The position numbers and the translations under genes are program-made. A model generated the notes under the pieces. That model worked only from the letters and a program-made list of their open reading frames with translations, was not told the DNA's origin and made no database searches. This document shows positions 38,568-51,355 of a stretch of DNA of 60,000 nucleotides, one piece after another (the first letter of the stretch is position 1; every line of letters begins with the position of its first letter). Source of the stretch: Hydractinia symbiolongicarpus (taxonomy: Eukaryota; Cnidaria; Hydrozoa; Anthoathecata; Hydractiniidae); contig NC_079885.1 of the NCBI RefSeq assembly GCF_029227915.1, positions 7,008,001 through 7,068,000 of the forward strand, written 5' to 3'.

Positions 38568-40475
38568 CTAAATTCGGAACTATGATGATAGCTAGTTTTA
38601 AATTGTTTTGACGCTATAGCACCTCAAACCTAAGTCATTACTTAAATTTTTAAAGTTATAAAACCTTAGCTTCACACTGCGACTTCCAAATTGCCACTGC
38701 CACTAATCACCTCGCACTAATACTAAAAGTCCTTAGGTAGCGGTAAGCTATTCAATATTCGTACGCACAGTATCAAAATCAAGTAAAATGCGTTCCTTAA
38801 ATATAATTTTACTCGTCGTCTTTAAAACTTTCAAATATTTTTGTGATTTATTTATTTATTTATTTTTACAATTGCTGAACTTACTTATGAAAATTATTCA
38901 GTAGATTTGTTTCAAACCAATGTTTCAAAAGTTTACCATGACGGTATTGTAGATAAAACTACGTGCTGGACAGCCTGTATTTTAGTTAAATTGAGGCAGA
39001 ATAATTTTTGGACATTTACTGATATCTTATTAAAATGCTTTTTTTTTCTTGGTAAATTTTTTCAGTTGCAAAATTATTTTCTGGAGCTGTGATAGTCTTT
39101 TTGCTACAAAATTTATGTTGCAGATGTATTTTCATAGCATGATTCGACACAAAGACAGTTATTTTTCAGAATATGAACATCATTGGAGTGCATTGTCATT
39201 TTACGAAAAAGTTCTTGCGGTGCTCATTAATGCTAAAATACATAAATTAGTGATTTGGACTCGTAAAATAAGACTTACTGGTGGGGAAATTTGAAAGAGG
39301 AGCAAGTTTGAACAAATTTTGGAGTAGATATTGACTATAGTAGTCTTCGTAATAAAATTCATTTTTTACTTAACAATAAATCCGATACATACAATTTATT
39401 AACATTTTAAATACTGTGAACTGTGTAATATAACACTTAATGTAAGTAAATAGACTAAAAGAAGAGCAATTTTGGTGTAATTAGTCATTAATAATAATAC
39501 GCTTTATGCTTTTGCACAAATTAACATTTACACATCGGATTATAGATATTCAAATACCCGAAGAATGCACAGCTTGAAGATTAGTTTAAGATGGTTAAAT
39601 AAAAGAGCGCTTTTAGAGCAAATTCTCAAGCAGTATTCAGTATTGTTTCTTTTATTATATTGTGTTATGGAACCTTATCTAAAAACTTTATAAAAGCTTT
39701 AATCGTTAAAATAAGAACGTATGAACTTTAAAATGTATTGAAATATTTTAAGTAAACATAATTTTCTATAGTTAAATCCTCTCCAAATTCTACAAACGGC
39801 TCGCCTATTTCATTTGGGCCGATATAAACAGTGTCAGTACGAATAAGAAATTTCTTTTTACTGGCATGACGCGAACGAGATTTCTATTGATATGTAAACT
39901 TTCTCGAAATATTACTCCAGGTAGATTAATGGTAGCTCAACTGTTGCTCTGTCATGATCATAATAACATTCCTAATTAAAGGTATACTACGAATGGAGAA
40001 ATAGCAGTCATGTTTAACCCGAATTCATCCATGCAAAATATTGTGACTGTTTTGCTCTTTTGGTGCTCATTTCAAAAAAAACTAACAACCTTTAAAACAT
40101 AGTAACTTTTCTCGACTTTAATAGTTCATTTTAAACAAAAAACTTTTGAAAATAGTTAAAATTATCCAACCTATTGACTATATGGTTCCATATTTGCTCA
40201 TTTTTTATATGCCTTGCTTACAATCTGGAACAACTTTGAACAGCGCTTTCTGCTATAGTTTTAATAATAAATGTTTTATAAAATAATTGATTACGTGTTG
40301 TGCTAGGTTATTAACACCAGGCGAAACCAAAGTGGCAGTTTAAAAATGACTATTTTGCTCCGAATGTGCTATTTTTTTTTTAAAAAAGGTAAGTATTTTT
40401 AAAGCAAGCAAATTTGTAACCGCAGAAATCATTGTATCTGTAAAAAACGAATTTCTGTAAGATACTATTCCATTG
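38568..40475. other. Intergenic, no gene recognised
   Basis: AT-rich, with short open frames lacking motifs. No clear repeat ends. Confidence 0.4.
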
Positions 40476-40697
40476 TAGTTAGTCGCTAAATTTATTGCTA
40501 GGGACTATTAGCTCCAAACTTGCTCTTTTCTCATATTTTTTTGTAATCGAAAGCAGTAATACCTAATAAACCTATATCAATAAAAAATATTTAGAAAAAT
40601 TGGGATTAAAATGGAAAAAAATTGAAAGAATTTTTACCTCAAATCTTATGAAAAACTTTTTTCCTCCAGTCTTGTTCCGGAAAAGAATGACTTGATA
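40476..40697 (+). repeat. 222-bp direct repeat, copy 1
   Basis: Nearly identical to 42,151-42,377; starts TAGTTAGTCGCTAAATT and ends GAATGACTTGATA. Spacing 1.45 kb. Could be LTRs of a small element or two insertions of one repeat; neither TG...CA ends nor a target duplication is evident. Confidence 0.7.
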
Positions 40698-42150
40698 TTT
40701 ATAGTTTAAAAGTTGCGGAAATAGTGCCTGTAGGTAAATAAGTGTATGTGTTTTTAACTTTCAGCAACACGCTCATTCCAACCCAGTGCAACCCAATTTC
40801 TATTTAGCCTAAATTGTGACGAAAAAAAAAATGGTACTCTAACTTGCCCCTCCAACCTATGATAAAAGTCACACGTGCCCTGCACGCCCCCTCGTTCCCA
40901 CAAAAAGATAAAACGACAGAACAAACACCCTTGTATTCGCATAGACGGCTCCAGTGCCAAGCGGTGTCCTTCAAACTTTAGTCCGTATTTCTATAACTTT
41001 CCCCTTTTAACCCATAAGTCTAGTCACACGTGCCCCGTGCGCTCCTTCACCCCCCCAAAAAAAAGGATAACGACAGGACAATTAACCCCGCACCCTGATG
41101 AACCGCATCAGTGCCGAACAGTGGTTATACGTCAAATGCACCAATACGCGTCCGCAATCCGATACGCGTCTTACCCTCCCATGCAGCCCTTCGCGAGCAG
41201 TTGTAGTTATTGTAAATCAGCAAAGTTAAGGAACACTTATATTAAGTCATAAGCCGCATTTTTCCCTAACAGGTTGTAGCCTAGAAGTCCGTGGTGAAAA
41301 AGCTACAACCTTTGCCAGTCTATATCAATTTATCGCGCGTCCCTTTACCATTTATTCCCGCGATGCCCCAGAAACTTGAGGTAAGAAATTTGTGACTACT
41401 GCAAGATGGTGGTTTTAATCTTGTCACGCATATCGCTCCACAGCCTCTTGCCTAGAAGCTTAGATAAAATTGGTAAATTTAGCAAGCGATAGTGCCACTA
41501 GTGCATGTTGTATATGGGTGGGTACAGAGATTGTTCAAATTTGCACTTCATTGAAATTAAAAAAATAGCATAATTTGTTGATTTAAATTTATTTGGAAAA
41601 ATAATTTTGTACGGGCTTACCATGGCAGTGGGGAGGTGTATGTGTGTGAGAGATATAACACTAAAAATAGCGATAATCCCTGTATTTTATTGTGCTTTCT
41701 GATGCTGTTGATTTATAATCTTTTTGTTGGATTTGATAATTGTTTTGTTTTGGTTTTCTTTGATTTTTATGGTGGTCATTGGATTTGGTGCTTTTTCGAT
41801 TGGAATTGGAGTTGGTGTTTTTGTAGTATAATTTAGGTGGTCGGATTTTGAGATTCATGAGTGGTACTGGTCGCTGCGTTTGATTTGGAATTTCATCTTT
41901 TGGGAGGAGTATAGTTCTTTTAGTTATTGTTTTTTTCTTGTTTGTGACACAGGTGGAAACAGAGCTGTAGAGGGATACTTACCAGACTTGGAGAGGGCTG
42001 GCCGCACGTTACGTTGTCTGGTATGGGTGTAGGTATATGTATGTAATGTAATTGTAATTCAATTTGGTTTAATTTATATTGTATGTCCGTGATGTTTTCA
42101 TTGACTTGTTCCAGAAGAATATGGTGAAGGGAGGTGGCTGTATGTTGACA

Positions 42151-42377
42151 TAGTTAGTCGCTAAATTTATTGCTAGGGACTATTAGCTCCAAACTTGCTC
42201 TTTTTTTCATATATTTTTTTTGTATTCAAAAGCAGTAATACCTAATAAACCTATATCAATAAAAAATATTTAGAAAAATTGGGATTAAAATGGAAAAAAA
42301 TTAAAAGAATTTTTACCTCAAATCTTATGAAAAACATTTTTCCTCCAGTCTTGTTCCGGAAAAGAATGACTTGATAC
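42151..42377 (+). repeat. 227-bp direct repeat, copy 2
   Basis: Partner of 40,476-40,697. The region between them has no recognisable coding sequence. Confidence 0.7.
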
Positions 42378-42595
42378 TCCGAAACAAGACATTGTCTTAA
42401 GAAGGGAAAAAACAGGACATAATTTAAATCTTTTTCTAATTAGGTCCATATTTTGAAAAAGTTGTACGCTACAAGTTATATTTCTTAAGCCACGTCAAAC
42501 TTATTTATCTAAAATCTTGCTTTTTTTGCCACGCAAAAAAAACATGTCCTTATGTCGTGAATGCGACAACACTTAATATTCTTCTAAGGTATATA

Positions 42596-43011
42596 CAGTG
42601 TACTATGTATAACTCGAACAGCCAGGAGGAATCGGAAACCGCTCGAGTTATAGAGAGGTTCGGGTAATAGAGAGTTGGAAGTTTTTGTATAAATTTTATA
42701 TAAATAGCCAGTTAGGCGTGATTTTTCTCCCGTATATGGGGACACTTTGTATTTTGTTTTGCAGGACTTCTTTTCTGCTTCACGTTTTGTCCCAGCAACA
42801 GATTGTAAAACGTCAATACAAAAGAATCGTGTTTACGTTTTATTCGAATGACATTCGAATCATTAAAGATACATGTTGTAAATTATAAGGGTTCGAGTAA
42901 TAGAGAGTTTTTTTCTAGAGTTTATTAGGAAATCCCCCCCGTGCCAGCGAAATCGTTCGAGTTAAGAAGAGATTCGAATTATAGGGGTTCGAGGTTATAG
43001 AGAGTCCACTG
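42596..43011. mobile_element. pogo-like MITE (416 bp)
   Basis: Flanked by TA (42,594-42,595; 43,012-43,013). Ends CAGTGTACTATGTATAACTC and, inverted, CAGTGGACTCTCTATAACCT; multiple TCGAGTTATAGAGAG motifs lie inside. Non-coding. Confidence 0.7.
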
Positions 43012-43431
43012 TATATGCAAAATGATAAATCATACTACAGAAATTTTTTTCCAAATTCATAAAAATGTTGAAAACACGAAACCGAAGACAAAAAACATGC
43101 ATAACACTTTATTACAAAAATGCTAATTCATGGTGCCATGAATAAGTAGAACTTAGTCCAAAATCTTAAAAACCGATCAAGATTTTTAAAAAATAAACAA
43201 ATTCCTAGACAACTTTTCAGGCTCTTTTCTGATGAAATTAACTTAAATTTGCAGGATATTGATTAACTTTTATTGATCACCCAAAAACATTAATTCCTGC
43301 GAAATTTTCTGCCTTCTATCGCCTGCACTACATTTCATGCACATGAGATTTTAAGTAGTTCCATATTACTATTGATTGCATGGAAGATTGTAGGAACTTC
43401 CTCATTAAATAAAGCTTAATAATATTTTTTA

Positions 43432-44152
43432 CTAGTCAATAAAGCCCGTGGAATAATCCACTGAGGCAGCATAAAAATGAAAAAGAAGCGTCATTTGAAA
43501 AAATACAAAAAATTAGAACCTTGTTTTTACATTGCTCTATTGTATAGAGCTTAAACTGCTCATCAAGAAAATGTATATAATGATGTTCTTTTGATGAACG
43601 GTTAATGAGATATAATATAAGGTGTTTAAGGTTTTATAATATAAGGTGTTTAAAATTTTACTGACGTCAGAAAAGACTAAAATTATTTTTGTAGAAATTT
43701 GCATACCCGTTGCCTTTATCGTATAGATCTTGAAACGCTGATCAAGAAAACGTATAGGATCATGTACTTTTGACAAACGATTGCAAAGTTATTAGGGTTT
43801 AAAGGTTTTTTGATGACATCATAAACGCGTGCATTCCGAAACGGATTTTGGGACCCAGGTTTGGAAAAGTTACCCAAATTGGTCTTAGGTGGTTCCTGTT
43901 ACCCACGCGGTGGAAAATCATTGACGTCACCACTTCGTTTCCAAGTTATTTGGCCTCAAAATTTTACGTGCACTGTAGTGGCTTCATTAATTTAATATAG
44001 GATATTGACGTTAAAGTAGTGTTATTGACGTCGCGCCGTAACGTCATAAATTTAACAAATAAGACATGCATTTTTCGGCTACATCAAAGGAAAATGAGCA
44101 TATCCACTTTACCTGTTACGGACAGACACAGTCTCTGTATCATTATAATAGA
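43432..44152 (-). mobile_element. Helitron-like non-autonomous unit (721 bp)
   Basis: On the minus strand it begins TC (complement of 44,151-44,152) and ends CTAG (43,432-43,435) followed by T, with a GTGGATTATTCCAC hairpin just inside the 3' end. Adjacent unit head-to-tail at 44,153. Confidence 0.6.
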
Positions 44153-44896
44153 CTAGCCGATAAAGCCCGTCGAGAAATCCACTTAGGCAGATGGACAATG
44201 GAAAAATAGGTTGTTTTAGATGTTTTGCTGACGTCGGCAGTGCAGATCCCTAAAAAATTGGCGGAATTTATTTTAGTTTTTGATAGTAATGTGTAAAGAT
44301 TGACACGCTGATCAAAATAATGTATAGAATAATATGTTTTCGAGGAACGCCTAAGGAGATATAAGGGTATAAAAAAATTGCTGACGTCATCAAAGTGCCG
44401 TCAAACCCTCCAAAAACTTTTTTAAGAAATTTCTATACCTGTTGCCCTCCTCGTATAGATCTTAAAACGCTGATCAAGAAAATGTATAGTATCATGTACT
44501 TTTTACAAACGGTTGCAGAGATATTAGGGTTTCAAGGTTTTTTGGTGACGTCATCAACCCGTCCATTCCGAAACGGATTCGGGGACCCAAGTTTGGGAAA
44601 CCTACCCAAATTGGTCCAAGGTGGCCCCTAGCTACCTACGCGGTGAAAAATCATTGACGTCCCCACCTTGTTTCCAAGTTATTTGGCCTTAAAGTTTTAA
44701 GTGCACTGTAATGGCTTCATTAATTTAATATACTTTTCTTTGACGTCAATACTATTTTAACGGTAAAGTTTCATAAATTACAGAACAATTTTATAGGCGA
44801 TGTTTTATAGAATTTGACGAAGAAAATTGTAAAGAATATAATCCACTTTGCAAAAGTGACAGACAGACACACGGAACTGGCGTATTATTATATAGA
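44153..44896 (-). mobile_element. Helitron-like non-autonomous unit (744 bp)
   Basis: On the minus strand it starts TCTATATAATAATACGCC after A and ends GGCTAG, directly followed by the next unit's TC. Internal sequence is clearly related to that unit (for example CATTCCGAAACGGATT and TTTCCAAGTTATTTGGCC). Confidence 0.6.
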
Positions 44897-45324
44897 TTAA
44901 AACTAAATAAAACAAATTAGGTACCACAGTTCCTAAAATGGGAAAAAATAAGATATATATAAATATATAGGGACTTAAGATTGACAGTTCTGACCTTTTA
45001 CACTTTAAAATTAATATATACCACTATTTTTATAATTAATACCACTATTTTGAATTCAATAGAATCCTCTTATTCGTAAAACAACAGTTTTGAAATGCTA
45101 CGCTAACTATATATAATTTAAAAATAAAGAATTTCTTACTCACAGTTTCTAAAGTTTCAAATGCTATAGATTTTGATAAACTATTTATTTCTTTTTTTGT
45201 CTGGTATCTAGCTAAAACATAATAGAAAGAAAACACTCTTTTAACTATAGCTAGCTATATATAACTAAGAACGGCTAGCTAGGGTTCTCTGAATAAAAGT
45301 CTAATAACGGTCTATAAAATAAAA

Positions 45325-45560
45325 CAAGAAGCCCTGCGGCTTTAAGATTCCCGTCATTAGTCTGAAAGATTTTGAAATTTAAAATAGACCTTGAAAACGG
45401 AGAAATATGGGGTAAACAAATCACGAGTATCACAATTCTCAACTATTTTTTCAACTAACCTACAATGTTAAAATACAACTCAATAAATAAAAAATAAAAA
45501 TTTTACATAGCTATATGAAGTATTCTAAAATAACAGTTAAAACTTTAACTGGATATTTTT
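45325..45560 (+). repeat. Dispersed repeat (copy 2 of 2)
   Basis: Partner of 5311-5560; shares AACAAGAAGCCCTG.GGCTT and the following motif order. Confidence 0.45.
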
Positions 45561-46117
45561 AAAAGTGATCAGGAAAATTTTGGAAATTCCAGAATACAAA
45601 AATCTTGCTACGTAAAAACTTGACGATTCGAATATAATAACTTCTGAACGAGCTCAATTTGAATGATGAAGTAGTTCATTGTTTATTAATTCAGCAATAA
45701 ATACATACATATTACCATTTCAGTATTTAATTTACTCTCTTGTTGAACATTTTTGAAAATGCTGGTGGTGCATGGTTTGATAACAGCTGACCTGAAAAAG
45801 AAAGTATGTTTTAAAAATAAGAAACATGAATACAATTTTACCATAAGCTGCATTAAAACCAGGTTGTTTAAATATTGTCTCTTTTTTAACCTCTCTTTGC
45901 CTCTTTGATTTAAAAAGGGAATTTAATACAAAGATACAAATCCATGCGATATGATGCACAAGTATATTTAGTGAGATTTTTAAAAATCAAGTCATTTCTA
46001 AGAAATCTTAGAAAAATATTTTGTGATACTTTGGGTTGATCTCAAGAAAGATTTTCAAGCAAATTAGGCATAAGGAGAACTGATAATTAGCCAGTAACAG
46101 AATAGTTAGCCGTTTTT

Positions 46118-46320
46118 AATGGCGCCATAGCTTGGTGGTTATAACTCTGGCACTTTGTGCGGGAGAACAGGGTTCGATTCCCCTTGGAGGCAATTCAATA
46201 TTGGTGAGTGAATGCTACCATAGCCCTGGACTAGGACTCCCTATATAAGCTATGACCTTTCCTGGAAATAATAGACAAGATTTGTAAGGGTAGCCATATA
46301 AAATATACAGACATTCTACT
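46118..46320 (+). repeat. tRNA-derived SINE (copy 3, best preserved)
   Basis: A box TAGCTTGGTGGTT (46,128-46,140) and B box GGTTCGATTCC (46,171-46,181) within a tRNA-like 72-nt head starting GGCGCCATAG. The tail is 'ctggaaataatagacaa...taagggtagccat', shared with the copies at 1.1 and 7.2 kb. Confidence 0.7.
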
Positions 46321-47354
46321 TATCTATGCAGAATGATTATATATACGGTGTGTACAGTATAATTAGCCGCTTATACAGCTACTTATACGATATATATCTT
46401 TTTACTTAAATTTTCACTTTTCTCCGTTATCGATCTCCCCATAGCCATCTATATTTATATAGATCAACATAAAGTTGTGCTTCAATTAAAACCAAGAAAA
46501 AGAACAAGAAACGATTTTGCAAAAAAGATATAATTTTACTGTAGCTTGCAGCACATGTCGTCTATATTATTAGCAGTACATATGTCGTCTATATTATTAA
46601 ACAACAAAACTATTCTGATTTCAAGGAAAAACATGGAAAAGACGCAGCTAGCTGTAAAGAACACAAAGAAGCTTTTAACGGCTAATTATACTAGGCGTAG
46701 CATCTAATTATCCTGCATCGGCTAACTATATATTGTTACAGGTTAATTATCAGTTCACCGACTGCTTAGTGCAAGCAACTTTTGTCACGTTTCGACAACT
46801 TTTCTGCCAAAAATATTTAAAAAAATCCTGTGCGAATATATATATATATATATCTTTTTATCTGAGAGAAGTAGTCCCACAAAGTGTCATTTGGAAGTTA
46901 TTTTTAGCCCCCCTTTTTCCCATAAGAACAAGAGCTGAGTGTCCAGTCATGGAAGAACTACACAAGGCAGGATAAAGGGTTTTTTTTGCTTGCTGTTTAA
47001 GAAAAAAATCACTCTAATCAAAGCACTATTTTGCTTAGCTAGCTCCATAGCTAGCTAGCAAGTAATTTCGTGAAGGGGTATGCCAGCACCAATAAGGAGA
47101 TCCAAGTCAGCACCAAAAATTGAGATAGCTAGCTAGCCAGCACACCTTTCTCACTTAGCTATATATAAAATAATTCTTACCTGATAAAATACACGAATTT
47201 AAAAAGTAGTGCTTAGCTCCCCATCAATAAAGCTACTACGACAAAACCAAAGAGCTGGCCTCTTTGGTTTTGTCAAGGGGCGACCAGCAAAATGTAAGCA
47301 CTTTTAGTCATGGACGCACACGGAATGTTCTGGCCACACGAAGAGTGCACTCTC

Positions 47355-47672
47355 TGTTCGGATTGGTCATTTAATTGACAGAGATTAAAATAAAGCATCT
47401 TCATTGGCTTTCGAAAAAATAGAATTTTCCGGGCGTTTAGCCTGGACAAAAACTTAACAGCGTCCGGGCTCTCTGCTGTCTCTCTCTATCTATATATACA
47501 TATATCTATCTCCCATCAGGCGATTTTAAAGATTCCGCCCCGCATAGCGGCGACGGAAATCAAATAGTAGCAGTGCAGTAGCTAAAAACCCAAACTGTCT
47601 CAATAAAGGCTATAAAAAAGGATACTTCAGTTAGAGCAGTCTAGTGGCAGGCAAATAGATAAGGATGCCCGT
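47355..47672 (+). promoter_or_regulatory. Candidate host promoter and first exon
   Basis: ATTGG near 47,362 and 47,403 (inverted CCAAT), TATAAAAAA at 47,611-47,619, then ATG at 47,664 followed after two codons by CCC|GTGAGT, a splice donor. No later exon could be linked, so this is only a candidate. Confidence 0.25.
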
Positions 47673-48870
47673 GAGTATTGGTTTTTAGAAGCTATTTACA
47701 ATCTCTATAATATAATTTGCTTGAACAACTACAAAATTATTTGTACTCACATCTTTGTGCAGCATTTTAAATAATTAAACACGCATAGTTACGCACTTGA
47801 AGATACTTTAATTTATGCAAAATTTGTAAACAAATAGGCTAGCTTTGTTGTTGTCTTTATATATAAACAAATCGGAAAACGAAAGCATAAGAAATATTTC
47901 CCTTTTCTTTGCACGAAGTTTATTTAACGGACTACTTTGATTTATGCGGATATTTCTTAATGTAGTAAAAGTAAAGCTTTAGGTATATCACTTGAAAGCA
48001 AGCTGATGTACTGTAGCTAGCTGCAGCTATTAAAATATGATTTTGTGAACATTTCTTTTTTTAAGAATATGTTCAGTAACCTAGTAGCTGCATTGGTTTT
48101 CTGCATTTTTTGAAAATACTTTCAGCAGCTTTATATTTAAAAACAAAAATGTCTTAGCTAGCCTATTTATTAAAACAACAGTAAAAGAGAAGAGTATTTA
48201 AAACTTTACCTGTAAATTCCTCCTTCCCACTTAACATAAACTGTGTTTAGTTATATGTGTTTTTCTTTGTCTTCTAACGATACTAATTTTTATTCGCTTT
48301 TTTAAGTTCGTCTTTTGTCACGAGAACTTTAAAAACAATTTTTTGTTTGTTTGTTTTTACGCCAAGGAAACTTTCTATTCGAATGCCGTCCCGTTCGAAA
48401 GTACGTAATTGAGCGAATCATGTTGCTTATTTTCTATCACGTGGTTTGTGACGGTTGCGCGACAAATGTAAACAAAACAAAAAAACTCGACAAACTCGCG
48501 CATTCGGGTGGTAAAAAATATCGTCTTTGTAACAGTCACAGACAGACAGAACTGGCTTATTATTATAAGAGATTTTATAGCCATAAGTATAGCTGTTATT
48601 TATGACATTGTTACATGACCTCAAAACGGAACCTGTTCTATGAAGTAACCAAATACACCTCTTGCAGTTAGCTATACTGTCAAAAACTTTATGAGAAGCT
48701 TTCTTTGTCTGAACATTTTGCAAAGCTACAGTGGTTCTAATCAAGATATTTTGATTGTTTGACCAATTGGTGTTGGACTTTCTACTAAATGGTTAAGAAG
48801 ATATAAATACAAGAACTCTCTAGCTATAGGTAACTCGATAGCTAGATCGAATAAAATTATAGTTAGCTAC

Positions 48871-49779
48871 TATGGAGTTATATGTGGGACAATATCGTGT
48901 ATGGTTTTCGTCGCGTCGTAATGCTTTTCGTCGTGTCGTATCTTTCTTCGTCGTGTGGTATTCTTCGCAGCGTAATGGTTTTCGTCGTGGCGTATTACTC
49001 ATGTTGGTGTGATTTCATGTTTCGTCGTGTCGTATGTCACTTCATGGGGTATTTTACTTTGAGGCGAAATAGTTATGCTTTTTTTACACGGAATTACTAA
49101 TTTCGTGAAGCTTTTACACAATATATTTCACTTTCTTTCTAGTGGCTTTGGTCTTTCTACTGGGTAAAGCTAGCTATTATTTTTGTCATTTTCTTTTAAT
49201 AAACGATACATTCTTAGCTATAGATTTAGATAGATAGCTAGCTAGCTAGCTAGCTAGCTAGCTAGCTAGCTATACATTTTAAGTATGCTACACTGTATAA
49301 TCTATTATCTATTTTGTAGTTTAAATGGATTCTGATGAAAATATCAACAATTAAGTAAACTAACTACATAAACATAAATTATTACATAAAACTCTTACAC
49401 AACACATAATATTTCTTCATAATCACAAATGTAAAACTAACTTAAAAATAGAATATAATTTTTAGCACTAAACTAAAGGTTTTTACTGCACTTTATTCAT
49501 GTGACTTGGATTTCTTGTAAGCACTACACGAATTTAGTAATTTCGTGTTAAGAAAGCATGAAAATTTTCGCTACGAAGTGAAATACGCCGCGAAGTAAAA
49601 TACGCCACGAAGTGAAACACGCCGCAAAGTGAAATACGCCGCGACGAACACAAATACGACTCGACGAAACGTTAAACCACCCCACAAAAAAAGATACGAC
49701 GCGACAAAAACCACACCACGAAGAAAGATACGACACGACGAAAAGCATACACGAATATTGTCCCATATATAACTCCATA
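48871..49779. mobile_element. Foldback element with long imperfect inverted arms (909 bp)
   Basis: Ends TATGGAGTTATATGTGGGAC and inverted TATGGAGTTATATATGGGAC, with AGCTAC as 6-bp duplication on both sides (48,865-48,870; 49,780-49,785). The arms (about 230-280 bp) are built of repeated CGTCGTGTCGTAT-type words. The loop contains a (TAGC)n microsatellite at 49,234-49,271. Non-coding. Confidence 0.8.
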
Positions 49780-50055
49780 AGCTACAGCTTATAGTCTTTT
49801 ATTTTTTGTAAAAGTACTATGCTTCAAAACCGTCATGTTTTATAAATGAACACTGTATATTACCTTAGTTAACCAAAAAATCATCAAGTTCTTTTAAATT
49901 GATGCCTTTATATTCCCGCCACCCTAGTGGGCCAATTTCTTTGTCGTTTAATATTTTGCGTCACCTGATAATGCTTTAACCGACAAGACAGATCCTTTGA
50001 ATGTTGTGCAGTTGGATATATATCTTATGCAGTTAGATATGAAGCTATGGAAATA

Positions 50056-50591
50056 CAGTTGACTTGCTCTAATTCGAATCTCTATAATTCGAATATTTCT
50101 ATAATTCGAACAAGTGCTCAGTCACCGTCAGTTTTCCTTGAGAAACTCTTATAAAAAACTTCCTACAATTCGAATTTCTCTAATTCTAAATTTTCTATAA
50201 TTTGAACAGTTTTTCAGTCTCTTTCAGCACGATTCTCTCTCTAATTCGAATTTTAGAGTGTAAACAGAGCTTTGACAAATTCAATTTGTCGACCTGAGAA
50301 AAGCACTTGGTGATGCAACTAGTTTTGTCGAAAGAGATAGTCTCTCTAATGTAAAACAATCAATCATTCAACAGTTTTTTAAATAGAGTTTCCACTTTGT
50401 GTAAACTATGAAAATAAAAGAATGAATGGAACTTGAATTGTGATTTCTTGATTTTGAAATAACGTAATTTTTAGAATTTTCACACTCTGAACTTGAAAGT
50501 TCGAATTACAGAGACTTTCTATAATTCGAATTTCTGTATAATTCGAACAAAAATTTTTCCTGTGGGAATTCGAATTAAGGAGAGTCAACTA
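50056..50591. mobile_element. pogo-like MITE (536 bp)
   Basis: TA flanks, left end CAGTTGACTTGCTCTAATTC and right end inverted AGTTGACTCTCCTTAATTC, with many internal TCTATAATTCGAA repeats. Non-coding; same family style as 42,596-43,011. Confidence 0.65.
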
Positions 50592-51355
50592 TATCTTCAA
50601 ATAAATAACAAGTAGAAGATTGTAAACATAATATAATAATTGCTTTATGATTTTAACTTTCATATCGCGTAATTCTTTGGGTTCCAAATACACGAAACGA
50701 AATCAAACTTTGACAAAAAGCAAAACAAAAATAATCGAACTAATTTTTGAAAATATGTGTGCCCTTTTGATTTATCTATGATAGGGAACTTTAAATGCAC
50801 GCCGTCCAATTTTTCCCCTGCTTAGCCAAAACTAACCTTAAAATTAAAGGAATATTCATTACGCGCAATCCACGACACAATCTCGTTAAAGTAGTCGACA
50901 GAAACAGTTATCTACTTCAATACTTCGTGTGCGTCCAAATAAGGGGGTGGTGGTTACCCATTTCGCAGCTTAGGAAATCTTTCGTTAAATTTGCGAAATT
51001 CCCGAAGTTTAGAAATCGCTATTCGCGAACTTTAATTTTCGCCAATTTCCATAATTTTTGCGATTCACGAGATTACCGTATTTCTTGAAAATATACATAT
51101 TATATCTTTTTTGAAATGATTTAAATCGGATAAATACTATTGAAAAAACACGGCAGTAACAATTCCTCAAATTGTTTACAGGAAAGTTATCATTTTTATC
51201 GCACAATGCGAATGTCCTCTTCGGAAATTTCTATCAGGTCTTTAATGACAATTTCGTTGCGATTCTTTTCCCATACATCAGATTAATACTCGCTACTTTT
51301 GGATCGGCTTATTTTCGGGGTCAACCTATTTTGAGGGATTTAGCTTCTGCGAAAG

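Noticed and set aside
40875-41252. 125-aa Pro/Ser-rich open frame
   Set aside because: No start context, no motif, and locally repetitive CCCC/TTTT sequence.
49234-49271. (TAGC)n as a telomeric or centromeric repeat
   Set aside because: Only about nine units, inside the loop of a foldback element; similar short CTAG tracts are scattered through the window.
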